A stretch of 13,355 nt of DNA from JBQCHF01 sp051953655. GTDB taxonomy: Bacteria > Actinomycetota > Actinomycetes > Motilibacterales > Motilibacteraceae. Shown here piece after piece: positions 1 through 6,463 of this stretch. The stretch is from positions 1-13,355 of the forward strand of contig JBQCIO010000078.1 in the NCBI GenBank assembly GCA_051953655.1, in the 5' to 3' direction. Numbering within the stretch: position 1 is the first letter of the stretch; each line of letters starts with the position of its first letter. The notes under the pieces were generated by a model. That model saw nothing but the letters and a program-made list of their open reading frames with translations. It did not search any database and was not told where the DNA came from. Position numbers and translations under genes: made by a program.

Positions 1-1057
1 GGTGGGCGGCGGAGACCGAGACGAAGACCGCCGGGTCGCCGGTGACGGCCGCGGTCACGCCGCCGACGCAGCTCTTGATCTGGCGGTGCCAGTGCACGTC
101 GGAGTCGTCGAGCATGGCGTTGCGCCGGCCGCGGACGGTGCCGTCCTGGGAGACCTCGCACTTGAGGAACACGTTGACCAGGCGACCGTCCAGGTCGGTC
201 CAGTGCGGGCGCTCGGGCAGGTCCAGGCCGGCGTCCTTGACGGCCGCCCAGATGCCGTCGGCGTCCAGGGCGTCGCGCATCACCGAGTGGCCGATCCGGT
301 AGCGCCCGCCGACGCCGCGGGCATTGCCGACCACCACGACCTGCGCCTGGTCCAGCTCCACGCCGCTCGAGCACGAGGCGACCGAGGAGAACAGGCTGCG
401 GTCGTGCATGACCTGCTCGTCGGTCGGCATCCCGATCTCGCCCAATGCCACGGCGATGCCCAGCGCCGTGCAGCCGTTGGACAGGTCCATCGACTCGTGG
501 GTGTGCTCGGTCCACACCGTCTTCCCGCGGCTCTTGGCGTCGCGGATGGTGTGGATGGTCAGCAGCGGGGTCTTGGTCTGCACGTAGTGGACGTCGGCGG
601 GGTCGGTGATGCCGGCGCGGGCCATCGCCTCCTTGACCGCGGCGGCCACCTTCTCGACCATCGGCGTGCGGCCGATGTCCTCGGGCAGCAGCTGCTCGCT
701 CATCGCGAAGCCGACGGTGAGCCGGGGCTCGTCGGTCCGCTCGGCACGCCCGGCCGGCACGGTCGCGAACACGGTGGCGTGCGGGGAGATGACCCCGTCG
801 GTGCCGCCGGACCAGACGATGGGGACCTGCTTCACCTCGTCCATGGACCGCGAGCCCTTGGCCACCAGCACCTCGCGGAAGGCGCGGTCGGCGATGATCC
901 GGGTGTAGTCGTTCACCCCGCCGTTGCCCTCGGTCTTGCCGATGACGGCGACCACGCGGTCGGCGTCGAGGACGCCGGCGTCGATGAGCTCGGCGAGCCC
1001 GGAGGCGTCGCTCACGTGCTTGATCGGGACCTTGCGCACCTCGATGGGCTCGGGCAC
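1..1057 (-). CDS. Ring-opening amidohydrolase, barbiturase / cyanuric acid hydrolase family (C-terminus cut by window edge)
   Basis: This family hydrolyses a ring C-N bond of barbiturate (giving ureidomalonate) or cyanuric acid (giving carboxybiuret) in the cytoplasm. I read 352 residues. Known members are about 355-380 residues, so only the extreme C-terminus is missing. The family is built of three similar domains, each supplying a Ser-Lys pair. Candidates here are Lys41 (IGKTEGNG) with Ser83 (WSGGTDG), Lys162 (VQTKTP) with a serine of ASCSSGVE near 231, and Lys299 (FLKCE) with Ser348 (FVSVSAAH). The GTG start gives the normal family N-terminus and has a strong ribosome site, GAGAGGTGA, six bases upstream. 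It follows carbamate kinase by 62 bases on the same strand. Barbiturate is favoured as substrate because the neighbours include a CoA-transferase and a carboxyltransferase that suit malonate, and no biuret or allophanate hydrolase is visible. Sequence alone does not settle the substrate. Confidence 0.9.
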   Translation of the reverse strand, partial: MPEPIEVRKVPIKHVSDASGLAELIDAGVLDADRVVAVIGKTEGNGGVNDYTRIIADRAFREVLVAKGSRSMDEVKQVPIVWSGGTDGVISPHATVFATVPAGRAERTDEPRLTVGFAMSEQLLPEDIGRTPMVEKVAAAVKEAMARAGITDPADVHYVQTKTPLLTIHTIRDAKSRGKTVWTEHTHESMDLSNGCTALGIAVALGEIGMPTDEQVMHDRSLFSSVASCSSGVELDQAQVVVVGNARGVGGRYRIGHSVMRDALDADGIWAAVKDAGLDLPERPHWTDLDGRLVNVFLKCEVSQDGTVRGRRNAMLDDSDVHWHRQIKSCVGGVTAAVTGDPAVFVSVSAAH

Positions 1058-1063
1058 TGCGCG

Positions 1064-1072
1064 TCACCTCTC
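1064..1072 (-). promoter_or_regulatory. Ribosome binding site of the barbiturase-family gene
   Basis: GAGAGGTGA on the minus strand lies six bases before the GTG at 1057. It is a strong Shine-Dalgarno match and decides the GTG start, because no ATG lies near the conserved N-terminus. It also suggests this gene is translated from the carbamate kinase transcript, unlike the leaderless genes nearby. Confidence 0.75.
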
Positions 1073-1119
1073 GGGTCGGGGGTTGGCTGGGTCGGGGGAA
1101 ACGTCTGCTGTCGCCGGCG

Positions 1120-2052
1120 TCACGGCTCGACGACGGTGCCGGCGCGGCCCTCCACCGCGGCGGCGATGGCGGCCAGCGAGGTGATGGCGGCGCGCCGTCC
1201 GCCGCCGGCCACGAAGCGGAGGACGGCCTCGACCTTCGGGCCCATGCTGCCGCTGGCGAACTCCCCCGCCGCGGCGTGCTCGCGCAGCTCGCCGGCGCTC
1301 ACCCGCCCGAGCGGCCGGGCGGCCGGGGTGCCCCAGCCGACGACGGCGGCGTCGACGTCGGTGGCGATGACCAGCACGTCGACGTCGAGGGCGCGGGCCA
1401 GCACCGCGGCGGCGAGGTCCTTGTCGATGACGGCCTCCACCCCGCGCAGCCGGCCGTCCGGGTCGCGCACGGTCGGGATGCCGCCGCCCCCGCCGGCGAC
1501 CACGACGAAGCCGGCCGCCAGCAGCGCCGCGGCGGCCGGCGCGTCGAGGACCTCGAGCGGCTCCGGGCTGGCCACCACCCGCCGCCAGCCCTTGGCTCCG
1601 CGGTCCTCCCAGACCTGGCCGTGCTCGACGAGCACCGTGGCCTCCTCGGCCGGCAGGTACCGCCCGATCGGCTTGGTGGGGTGCGAGAACCCCTCGTCCT
1701 CGCTGCCGACGAGGGTGCGCGACACGAGCGCCGCGACCCGGCGGGAGCTGCCGCGGCCGGCGAGCGCGGCGTCGAGGCTGTCCAGCACGAGCCGGCCGAT
1801 GGTGGCCTGGGTCTGCGCGTCGCACCAGTCCAGCGGGACCGGCGGGACGACGGTGGCGGCGATCTCGTTCTTCACCAGCAGGTTGCCGACCTGCGGACCG
1901 TTGCCGTGGGTGATGACCACCTCGTGCCCGGCGACCACGAGGTCGGCGAGCGCCTCGGCGGCCACCTCGATCGCGGCCCGCTGCGCCTGCGGGGTGGCGC
2001 TGCCGTCGGGCCCGGTCATGGCGTTGCCACCGAGGGCGATGAGGACCCGCAT
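1120..2052 (-). CDS. arcC: Carbamate kinase
   Basis: Carbamate kinase interconverts carbamoyl phosphate + ADP and carbamate + ATP. In catabolic clusters it normally works toward ATP. The protein is 310 residues, the usual family length, with the amino-acid kinase fold. Visible motifs are ALGGNA at 6-11, HGNGPQVG at 49-56, the substrate-lid motif HPTKPIG at 124-130 (Lys128), a Gly-rich stretch VVAGGGGGIP at 184-193, IDKD at 209-212 with the conserved Lys211, and SMGPK at 269-273. All key positions appear present. It sits between a GC hairpin and the barbiturase-family gene on the same strand, and has its own TAGGGT box seven bases before the ATG. No arginine deiminase or ornithine carbamoyltransferase is next to it, so its carbamoyl phosphate probably comes from another route, perhaps from the ring-opened ureido acid. 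Identity is secure; the pathway assignment is inference. Confidence 0.95.
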   Translation of the reverse strand: MRVLIALGGNAMTGPDGSATPQAQRAAIEVAAEALADLVVAGHEVVITHGNGPQVGNLLVKNEIAATVVPPVPLDWCDAQTQATIGRLVLDSLDAALAGRGSSRRVAALVSRTLVGSEDEGFSHPTKPIGRYLPAEEATVLVEHGQVWEDRGAKGWRRVVASPEPLEVLDAPAAAALLAAGFVVVAGGGGGIPTVRDPDGRLRGVEAVIDKDLAAAVLARALDVDVLVIATDVDAAVVGWGTPAARPLGRVSAGELREHAAAGEFASGSMGPKVEAVLRFVAGGGRRAAITSLAAIAAAVEGRAGTVVEP

Positions 2053-2059
2053 GCAGCGG

Positions 2060-2065
2060 ACCCTA
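2060..2065 (-). promoter_or_regulatory. Candidate -10 box for a leaderless carbamate kinase transcript
   Basis: TAGGGT on the minus strand fits the actinobacterial TANNNT box and ends seven bases before the ATG at 2052, so transcription would start at or within a base or two of the start codon. No Shine-Dalgarno sequence is present. I see no convincing -35 box. Confidence 0.5.
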
Positions 2066-2097
2066 GGAGCGCCCTTCTCGCCGCGGCACCGGCGCGA

Positions 2098-2129
2098 CCT
2101 GCCCGAGGGGGGCACCGCCCTTGGGCAGG
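2098..2129 (-). terminator. GC-rich stem-loop between the carboxyltransferase and carbamate kinase genes
   Basis: Outer arms CCTGCCC (2098-2104) and GGGCAGG (2123-2129) pair perfectly. An inner GGGC (2110-2113) pairs with GCCC (2117-2120) around a three-base loop. The stem lies 33 bases past the carboxyltransferase stop and just before the carbamate kinase promoter. There is no T-tract, so it may be an attenuating or RNA-stabilising hairpin and not a classical intrinsic terminator. Confidence 0.45.
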
Positions 2130-2162
2130 AGTGGCCAGCGCCTTCCTGGTCACGGCGCGGGC

Positions 2163-3716
2163 TCAGCCGGCCGGCAGCCCCAGCCGGCGGTAGCGCCCGA
2201 GCCGCGCCTCCAGCCGGGCCGCGGGGTCCAGGGCGAGCAGCACCGCGAGCTCGTGCTCGAGCACCTGGCCCACCCGGCGCAGGAACGGCTCGGGCTCGTC
2301 CGCGGCGTCGGGGTGCTCGGCCACCACCCGGTCGACGATGCCGTGGCGCAGCAGGTCCAGCGAGCGCACCCCCTGCGCCTGGGCGATCTCGGCGGCCCGG
2401 TCGATGGTGCGGTAGCGGATGGCCGAGGCGCCCTCCGGCGGCAGCGGCGAGAGCCAGGCGTGCTGCGCGGCGACGACGCGGTCGGCCGGCAGCAGCGCCA
2501 GCGCTCCCCCGCCGGCGCCCTGCCCGAGCAGCAGGCACAGCGTGGGCGCGGGCAGCACCACGAGGTCGGCCAGGCTGCGCGCGATCTCGCCGGCCAGGCC
2601 GCCCTCCTCGGCCTCCTTGGACAGGGCCGCGCCGGCGGTGTCGATGACCGAGAGCAGTGGCAGGCGCAGCTCGGCGGCCAGCCGCATCCCCCGGCGGGCC
2701 TGGCGCAGGCCGGCCGGCCCGAGCGCGCGGCCCTCGGCGCGGCGGCGGTCCTGCGCGAGCACCACGCACGGCGCGGCGCCGAACCGGGCCAGGGCCAGCA
2801 GCAGGCCGGGCTCGGCCTCCCCCTCGCCGGTGCCGCTGAGCGGGACGACGTGGGAGGCGGCCACCTTGAGCAGGGCGCGCACGCTGGGGCGGTCCGGCCG
2901 GCGGGAGCGCTGCACCGACTCCCAGGCCGGCACGTCGGCCAGCGGCTCCAGCGGCACCGGCGGGACGTCGGGGATGCCGTCGCGCGGGGCGGAGAGCACC
3001 GCGAAGGCCTCCACCGCGATGGCGCGCAGGTCCTCGGGCGAGACGACGGCGTCGAGCAGTCCGTGCGCGTGCAGGTTCTCGGCCACCTGCACGCCCTCGG
3101 GGAACGGACGACCGTAGAGCGCCTCGAACACCCGCGGCCCGAGGAAGCCGACCAGGGCGCCGGGCTCGGCCGCGGTGACGTGCCCGAGCGACCCCCACGA
3201 GGCGAGCACCCCGCCGGTGGTGGGGTGGCGCAGGTAGACCAGGTAGGGAAGCCCGGCCGCCTTGTGCGCGGTGACCGCCGCGGTGATCTTCACCATCTGC
3301 AGGAAGGCGACGGTGCCCTCCTGCATCCGGGTGCCGCCCGAGGTGGGGCTGGCCACCAGCGGCAGGCCCTCGGCGGTGGCCCGCTCCACCGCCGTGACCA
3401 GCCGCTCGGCCGCGGCCACCCCGATCGAGCCGGCCAGGAAGGCGAACTCGCAGGCGACCACGGCCACCCGGCGGCCGTCGATGGTGCCCTCGCCGGTGAC
3501 CAGCGCCTCGTCCAGACCGGTCCGCTCGCGGGCGACGGCCAGCTCGGCCAGGTACTCGGCGTCTGCGCCGTCGGAGCCGCCGGAGCCGCCGGGGCTGCCG
3601 GCGCCGTTCGGGCTGAAGGGGGCGAGCGGGGCGGTGTCCCAGAGCCGCCAGCTGCCCTCGTCGAGCACCCGCTCGACCAGCTCCAGCGCACCGAGGTGCC
3701 TCGCCCGCTCGGCCAT
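2163..3716 (-). CDS. Fused AccD/AccA-like carboxyltransferase (crotonase-fold, two-domain)
   Basis: This 517-residue protein joins a beta (AccD-like) half to an alpha (AccA-like) half. The beta half has TSGGTRMQEG at 125-134 and PTTGGVLASWGSLGHV at 165-180. The alpha half has IDTAGA at 358-363, GQGAGGGALALLPADRV at 398-413 (with 403-413 as the oxyanion-helix region) and LSPLPPEGASAI at 422-433. Such proteins move a carboxyl group between biotin and acyl-CoA (acetyl-CoA/malonyl-CoA); MdcD/MdcE of malonate decarboxylase are relatives. The Cys4 zinc ribbon of bacterial AccD is absent, and residues 37-52 form a Gly/Ser-rich insert. No biotin carboxylase or biotin carrier gene is nearby. The ATG follows the CoA-transferase stop by one base, with GGGGGA upstream, so the two are translationally coupled. 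I infer a role on malonyl-CoA, possibly decarboxylation. An ordinary acyl-CoA carboxylase subunit using a distant biotin carboxylase is the main alternative. Confidence 0.85.
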   Translation of the reverse strand: MAERARHLGALELVERVLDEGSWRLWDTAPLAPFSPNGAGSPGGSGGSDGADAEYLAELAVARERTGLDEALVTGEGTIDGRRVAVVACEFAFLAGSIGVAAAERLVTAVERATAEGLPLVASPTSGGTRMQEGTVAFLQMVKITAAVTAHKAAGLPYLVYLRHPTTGGVLASWGSLGHVTAAEPGALVGFLGPRVFEALYGRPFPEGVQVAENLHAHGLLDAVVSPEDLRAIAVEAFAVLSAPRDGIPDVPPVPLEPLADVPAWESVQRSRRPDRPSVRALLKVAASHVVPLSGTGEGEAEPGLLLALARFGAAPCVVLAQDRRRAEGRALGPAGLRQARRGMRLAAELRLPLLSVIDTAGAALSKEAEEGGLAGEIARSLADLVVLPAPTLCLLLGQGAGGGALALLPADRVVAAQHAWLSPLPPEGASAIRYRTIDRAAEIAQAQGVRSLDLLRHGIVDRVVAEHPDAADEPEPFLRRVGQVLEHELAVLLALDPAARLEARLGRYRRLGLPAG

Positions 3717-3717
3717 C

Positions 3718-4962
3718 TCAGTCCCCCGGCTCGTCCTCGCCCCGCGGCTCGATCGTGCGCCGCTCAGCGGTGGGCGGGGCCACCTCGTCCAACCAGGCCC
3801 GCACCGAGGCGTCGTGCTGACCGAGCGCGGGGGGCGCGAGCTGGCCGGTGAGGAAGCCGTCCTCGAAGCGCAGCGGAGGTCCGGGCAGCGTGATGCGCCC
3901 GAGGGTGGCGTGCTCGACGTCGAGGAGCAGGCCCTGGGAGCGGGTCTGCTCCCACTCGTAGACCTGGTCCAGCGAGCGCACCTCGCCGGCGGGGATGCCC
4001 AGCTCTTCGAGCCTCGGCAACAGGTCCGACATCTTGTAGGAGGAGAACGCGTCGTTGACGGCGGCCACCACGGCCTCCCGGTTGCGCACCCGCTCGGGGT
4101 TGGTGGCGAAGCCCTCGGCCTCGAGCGGGAGGTCGAAGGCGGGGGCGAAGCGGCGCCACAGCTGCTCGCTGCCCACCGCGATCTGCAGGATCCCGTCCGC
4201 GCAGCGGAACAGGCCGTAGGGGCAGATGGAGGGATGGTGGTTCCCGGCGGCGCGCGGCACCTCGCCGGCCACCGTCCAGCGGGTGCCCTGGAAGGCGTGC
4301 ACGCCGACGATCGAGGCGAGCAGGCTGGTGCGGACCACCCGCCCGACGCCGGTCCGCTCCCGCTCGTAGAGGGCGGAGACGACGCCGTAGGCACCGTGGA
4401 TCCCGGCGAGCAGGTCGCCGATCGGCACGCCGACGCGGGTCGGCTCGTCCGGTGAGGGCCCGGTGAGCGACATGAGACCGGCCTCGCCCTGGGCGATCTG
4501 GTCGTAGCCGGCGCGGCCGCCCTCCGGGCCGTCGTGGCCGAAGCCGCTGATGGAGAGCAGGACCAGCCTCGGGTTGAGCTCGCGCAGGCGCTGCACCGGG
4601 AAGCCGAGCCGGTCCAGCACGCCGGGGCGGAAGTTCTCGACGAGCACGTCGGCCACGGTGACGAGCCGGGTGAGGACGTCGCGGCCCTCGTCCGACTTCA
4701 GGTCCAGGGTGATGGACTCCTTGCCCCGGTTGCAGGACAGGAAGTAGGTGGACTCCTGCGCCCCATCCGGTCCCACGAAGGGCGGGCCCCAGCCGCGGGT
4801 GTCGTCGCCGTGCCCCGGGGCCTCCACCTTGATGACGCGGGCGCCGAGGTCGGCGAGCAGCATCCCGGCGTGCGGGCCGGCCAGGGCGCGGGAGAGGTCG
4901 ACGACGAGCACGCCGTCGAGGGGGCGGCCCGCGGGCTCGGGGAGGCTGGCGGCGTCGACCAT
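3718..4962 (-). CDS. CaiB/BaiF class III CoA-transferase
   Basis: Class III CoA-transferases move CoA from one acyl-CoA to a carboxylic acid through an enzyme-aspartyl intermediate. The protein is 414 residues, typical for the family. The N-terminal Rossmann half shows LDGVLVVDLSRALAGPHAGM at 15-34, DLGARVIKVE at 38-47 and NRGKESITLDLK at 78-89. The probable catalytic aspartate is Asp183 in VGVPIGDLLAGIHG (177-190). The gene opens the cluster and its stop lies one base before the ATG of the carboxyltransferase. That pairing suggests the CoA-ester made here is the substrate of the next enzyme. Malonate would fit a barbiturase pathway, but the sequence does not reveal the acid. The ATG at 4962 has no Shine-Dalgarno and sits six bases after a TAGGCT box, which supports this start and a leaderless mRNA. 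Confidence 0.93.
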   Translation of the reverse strand: MVDAASLPEPAGRPLDGVLVVDLSRALAGPHAGMLLADLGARVIKVEAPGHGDDTRGWGPPFVGPDGAQESTYFLSCNRGKESITLDLKSDEGRDVLTRLVTVADVLVENFRPGVLDRLGFPVQRLRELNPRLVLLSISGFGHDGPEGGRAGYDQIAQGEAGLMSLTGPSPDEPTRVGVPIGDLLAGIHGAYGVVSALYERERTGVGRVVRTSLLASIVGVHAFQGTRWTVAGEVPRAAGNHHPSICPYGLFRCADGILQIAVGSEQLWRRFAPAFDLPLEAEGFATNPERVRNREAVVAAVNDAFSSYKMSDLLPRLEELGIPAGEVRSLDQVYEWEQTRSQGLLLDVEHATLGRITLPGPPLRFEDGFLTGQLAPPALGQHDASVRAWLDEVAPPTAERRTIEPRGEDEPGD

Positions 4963-4968
4963 GGCGCG

Positions 4969-4974
4969 AGCCTA
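4969..4974 (-). promoter_or_regulatory. Candidate -10 box of the CoA-transferase/carboxyltransferase operon
   Basis: TAGGCT on the minus strand matches TANNNT and ends six bases before the ATG at 4962, as expected for a leaderless transcript. It faces the plus-strand box at 5027-5032, so the 78-base gap holds divergent promoters. No clear -35 hexamer is visible. Confidence 0.5.
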
Positions 4975-5026
4975 GGGAGCGGGACTGCCGGGTGGCTCCG
5001 GCGAGGGCTGCCAGCGAGCCCCCACC

Positions 5027-5032
5027 TACCGT
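5027..5032 (+). promoter_or_regulatory. Candidate -10 box of the P-loop kinase gene
   Basis: TACCGT matches TANNNT and lies eight bases before the GTG at 5041. No ribosome binding site precedes that GTG, so a leaderless start is the simplest explanation. Confidence 0.45.
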
Positions 5033-5040
5033 GTGGTCTC

Positions 5041-5664
5041 GTGCTGAGCGATCGACACGACGAGGCGGGCAGGCTGCCCGCCCTGCCGCTGCGCGGCCTG
5101 GCGGACCGGGTGCTCGCGGCGCCGCCCCGCGCCGGGACGACCCGGGTGGTCGCGGTGGACGGGCCGTCCGGGTCGGGCAAGACGACGCTCGCCGGCCGGC
5201 TGGCCGCGCTGCTCGGCGCGCCGGTGGTGCACCTGGACGACATCTACCCGGGCTGGGACGGGCTGGCCCAGACGGTGCCGCGGCTGCTCGAGTGGGTCCT
5301 CGAGCCGCTGCACCGGGTCGAGCCGGCCCGCTACCGGCGGTTCGACTGGGTCGAGGGCGTCTACGCCGAGTGGCACGAGGTGCCCGCCTCGCCGGTGCTG
5401 GTCGTGGAGGGGTGCGCGAGCGGTTCCCTCGCGGCCGCGCCCTACCTGTCGCTACTGGTGTGGGTGGAGGCACCGCACGACCTGCGGATGGAGCGGGGCA
5501 TCGCCCGCGACGGCGAGGCGTACCGGCCGCACTGGGAGCGCTGGGCCCGGCAGGAGGAGGAGCTCTACCGGACCCAGCGCACCCGCGAGCGGGCGGACGT
5601 GCGGGTGGACGGCGCCCCCGGCATCGCCTACGACGAGGCGTCGGAGTACGTGCCGCTGCCGTGA
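5041..5664 (+). CDS. P-loop NTPase, uridine-kinase-like (Udk-type small kinase)
   Basis: The protein is 207 residues. It has a Walker A motif GPSGSGKT at 41-48 after a beta strand (TRVVAVD), then an acidic pair Asp66-Asp67 in VVHLDDIYPGWDGL. A YRRFDW segment lies at 98-103 and a second strand VLVVEG at 119-124 has Glu123 in the usual catalytic/Mg position. The VWVEAPHDLRMERGIARD segment resembles the arginine-rich lid of nucleoside kinases. This order is that of uridine kinase and related phosphoryl transferases, though the true acceptor is unknown. A link to pyrimidine metabolism is tempting because a barbiturase-family gene is near, but this gene is divergent from that cluster and relatives are often stand-alone in actinomycetes. 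The GTG is chosen because it follows the -10-like box. Its stop lies 24 bases from the convergent CAP-domain gene. Confidence 0.8.
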   Translation: MLSDRHDEAGRLPALPLRGLADRVLAAPPRAGTTRVVAVDGPSGSGKTTLAGRLAALLGAPVVHLDDIYPGWDGLAQTVPRLLEWVLEPLHRVEPARYRRFDWVEGVYAEWHEVPASPVLVVEGCASGSLAAAPYLSLLVWVEAPHDLRMERGIARDGEAYRPHWERWARQEEELYRTQRTRERADVRVDGAPGIAYDEASEYVPLP

Positions 5665-5671
5665 GCCGCTG

Positions 5672-5705
5672 TCAGGACAGGAAGCCGCTCAGGACAGGAA
5701 GTCCT
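5672..5705. repeat. 17-bp imperfect tandem duplication across the end of the first CAP-domain gene
   Basis: Two adjacent 17-base units (5672-5688 and 5689-5705) both begin TCAGGACAGGAAG, then differ. On the minus strand each encodes Phe-Leu-Ser-stop, but they are out of frame with each other. The gene therefore stops at 5689 and the second copy lies just beyond the stop. Confidence 0.8.
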
Positions 5706-6300
5706 GGGTGGCGTACCAGCGGCCGGTCGAGGTGCGGGCCACGCCGAGGCCGATGCGGTGGTACTTGGCGCTGAGGATGTTGGCCCGGTGACCGGGCGAG
5801 TTCATCCACATCCGCACCATCGCGTCGGCGCTGGCGGTGGTCCAACCGACGTTCTCGCCGGCCGCGCGCGCCGGGCAGGAGCGCAGGATCGTCCAGAGCG
5901 ACTGGTGCGACAGGGCGCCGACCGAGGCCAGGTGGGTGGACCAGCGGGTGGCGAACCGGTCCGGGCAGGAGGACAGGACCAGCGGGCGCAGGTGGTAGCG
6001 GGCGCGCTGGGCGTTCACCAGCGTCAGGATGCGCGCCTCGTAGGCCCGGGTGGACGTCGTGTTGGTGCTCACGCGCACCGCCACCGGGGCGGCGTGCAGC
6101 GGCACGGGCTGCTGCCCGGCCGCGGTGCGGGCGGACGAGGCGCCGGTGAGGGTCGTGACCACCAGCGTCACGGCGAGCACCGCGGTGAGCAGGGTGAGCG
6201 GCAGGATCTGCACGAGCGCCGCGCGCAGGCCCGCGCGGCCCGGGGGGCGCTGCCCGGTCGGGCGCGGCGCCCGGTCGTCGGCCGCGATGGCATGGTGCAC
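5689..6300 (-). CDS. CAP/SCP-domain protein with one membrane-spanning or uncleaved signal segment
   Basis: CAP (cysteine-rich secretory/antigen 5/PR-1) domain proteins are extracytoplasmic, and their biochemical role in bacteria is mostly unknown. From the GTG at 6300 the product is 203 residues. It has a basic N-terminus, a hydrophobic segment at about 32-53 (ILPLTLLTAVLAVTLVVTTL), a short linker, then a CAP domain at about 90-203. CAP features are LVNAQRA at 94-100, SHQS at 131-134, GENVG at 148-152, SPGHRANIL at 168-176 and IGLG at 183-186. Candidate conserved-site residues are His123 or His132, Glu149 and His171. Cys112 and Cys142 are shared with the neighbouring paralogue and may form a disulphide. 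The GTG at 6300 has GGGAG seven bases upstream. A GTG at 6330 would add ten residues but lacks a ribosome site. The end overlaps a 17-bp duplication. Confidence 0.88.
   Translation of the reverse strand: MHHAIAADDRAPRPTGQRPPGRAGLRAALVQILPLTLLTAVLAVTLVVTTLTGASSARTAAGQQPVPLHAAPVAVRVSTNTTSTRAYEARILTLVNAQRARYHLRPLVLSSCPDRFATRWSTHLASVGALSHQSLWTILRSCPARAAGENVGWTTASADAMVRMWMNSPGHRANILSAKYHRIGLGVARTSTGRWYATQDFLS
5690..5706. terminator. Small inverted repeat between convergent genes
   Basis: CAGGAC (5690-5695) and GTCCTG (5701-5706) can form a six-base stem with a five-base loop, overlapping the stop codon of the minus-strand gene and lying 25 bases past the kinase stop. There is no T-tract, so a terminator role is weakly supported. 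Confidence 0.25.
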
Positions 6301-6342
6301 AGCTGGTCTCCCGTCGAGTCGTCCCCCCACCTCGGTCGCGAG

Positions 6343-6371
6343 AAGTTACCGCGCGAGCACGCTCCGTCACA
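6343..6371 (-). promoter_or_regulatory. Candidate promoter of the first CAP-domain gene
   Basis: On the minus strand TGTGAC (6366-6371) is followed after 17 bases by TAACTT (6343-6348), a fair -35/-10 pair with normal spacing. It leaves roughly a 35-base leader before the GTG at 6300. The second CAP-domain gene has a similar TAACGT box. Confidence 0.4.
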
Positions 6372-6423
6372 GGCGGTGAATGGCGGTCTCGATCGACCGA
6401 TCTGTCCGCACTAGTGCCGATGC

Positions 6424-6456
6424 GGGGGACGCCCGGAGCTCCGCGGGGACGCCCGG
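6424..6456. repeat. Short direct repeat between the two CAP-domain genes
   Basis: GGGGACGCCCGG occurs twice, about 20 bases apart, separated by the palindrome CGGAGCTCCG. It lies just downstream of the second CAP-domain gene and upstream of the promoter of the first. A termination or regulatory role is possible, but G+C is so high that chance cannot be excluded. Confidence 0.35.
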
Positions 6457-6463
6457 CGGGTGC

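Noticed and set aside
2..2647. Very long open frame on the plus strand opposite the barbiturase-family, carbamate kinase and carboxyltransferase genes
   Set aside because: It spans three conserved minus-strand genes and their gaps, has low-complexity Arg/Gly/Ala composition, and arises from high G+C. Each minus-strand gene has clear family motifs.
1..4974. Cyanuric acid mineralisation operon (AtzD-type)
   Set aside because: Not excluded, but no biuret amidohydrolase, allophanate hydrolase or AtzG/E-like gene is visible, and CoA-dependent neighbours have no role in that pathway.
6301..6330. GTG at 6330 as the start of the first CAP-domain gene
   Set aside because: It lacks a ribosome site, whereas the GTG at 6300 has GGGAG seven bases upstream and still includes the whole hydrophobic segment.
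6301..6463. Possible cyclic-di-AMP (ydaO-type) riboswitch before the CAP-domain genes, as is common before actinobacterial wall-remodelling genes
   Set aside because: I looked for the conserved elements in both leaders (6301-6463 and 7283-7387) and could not see them; the leaders are too short.
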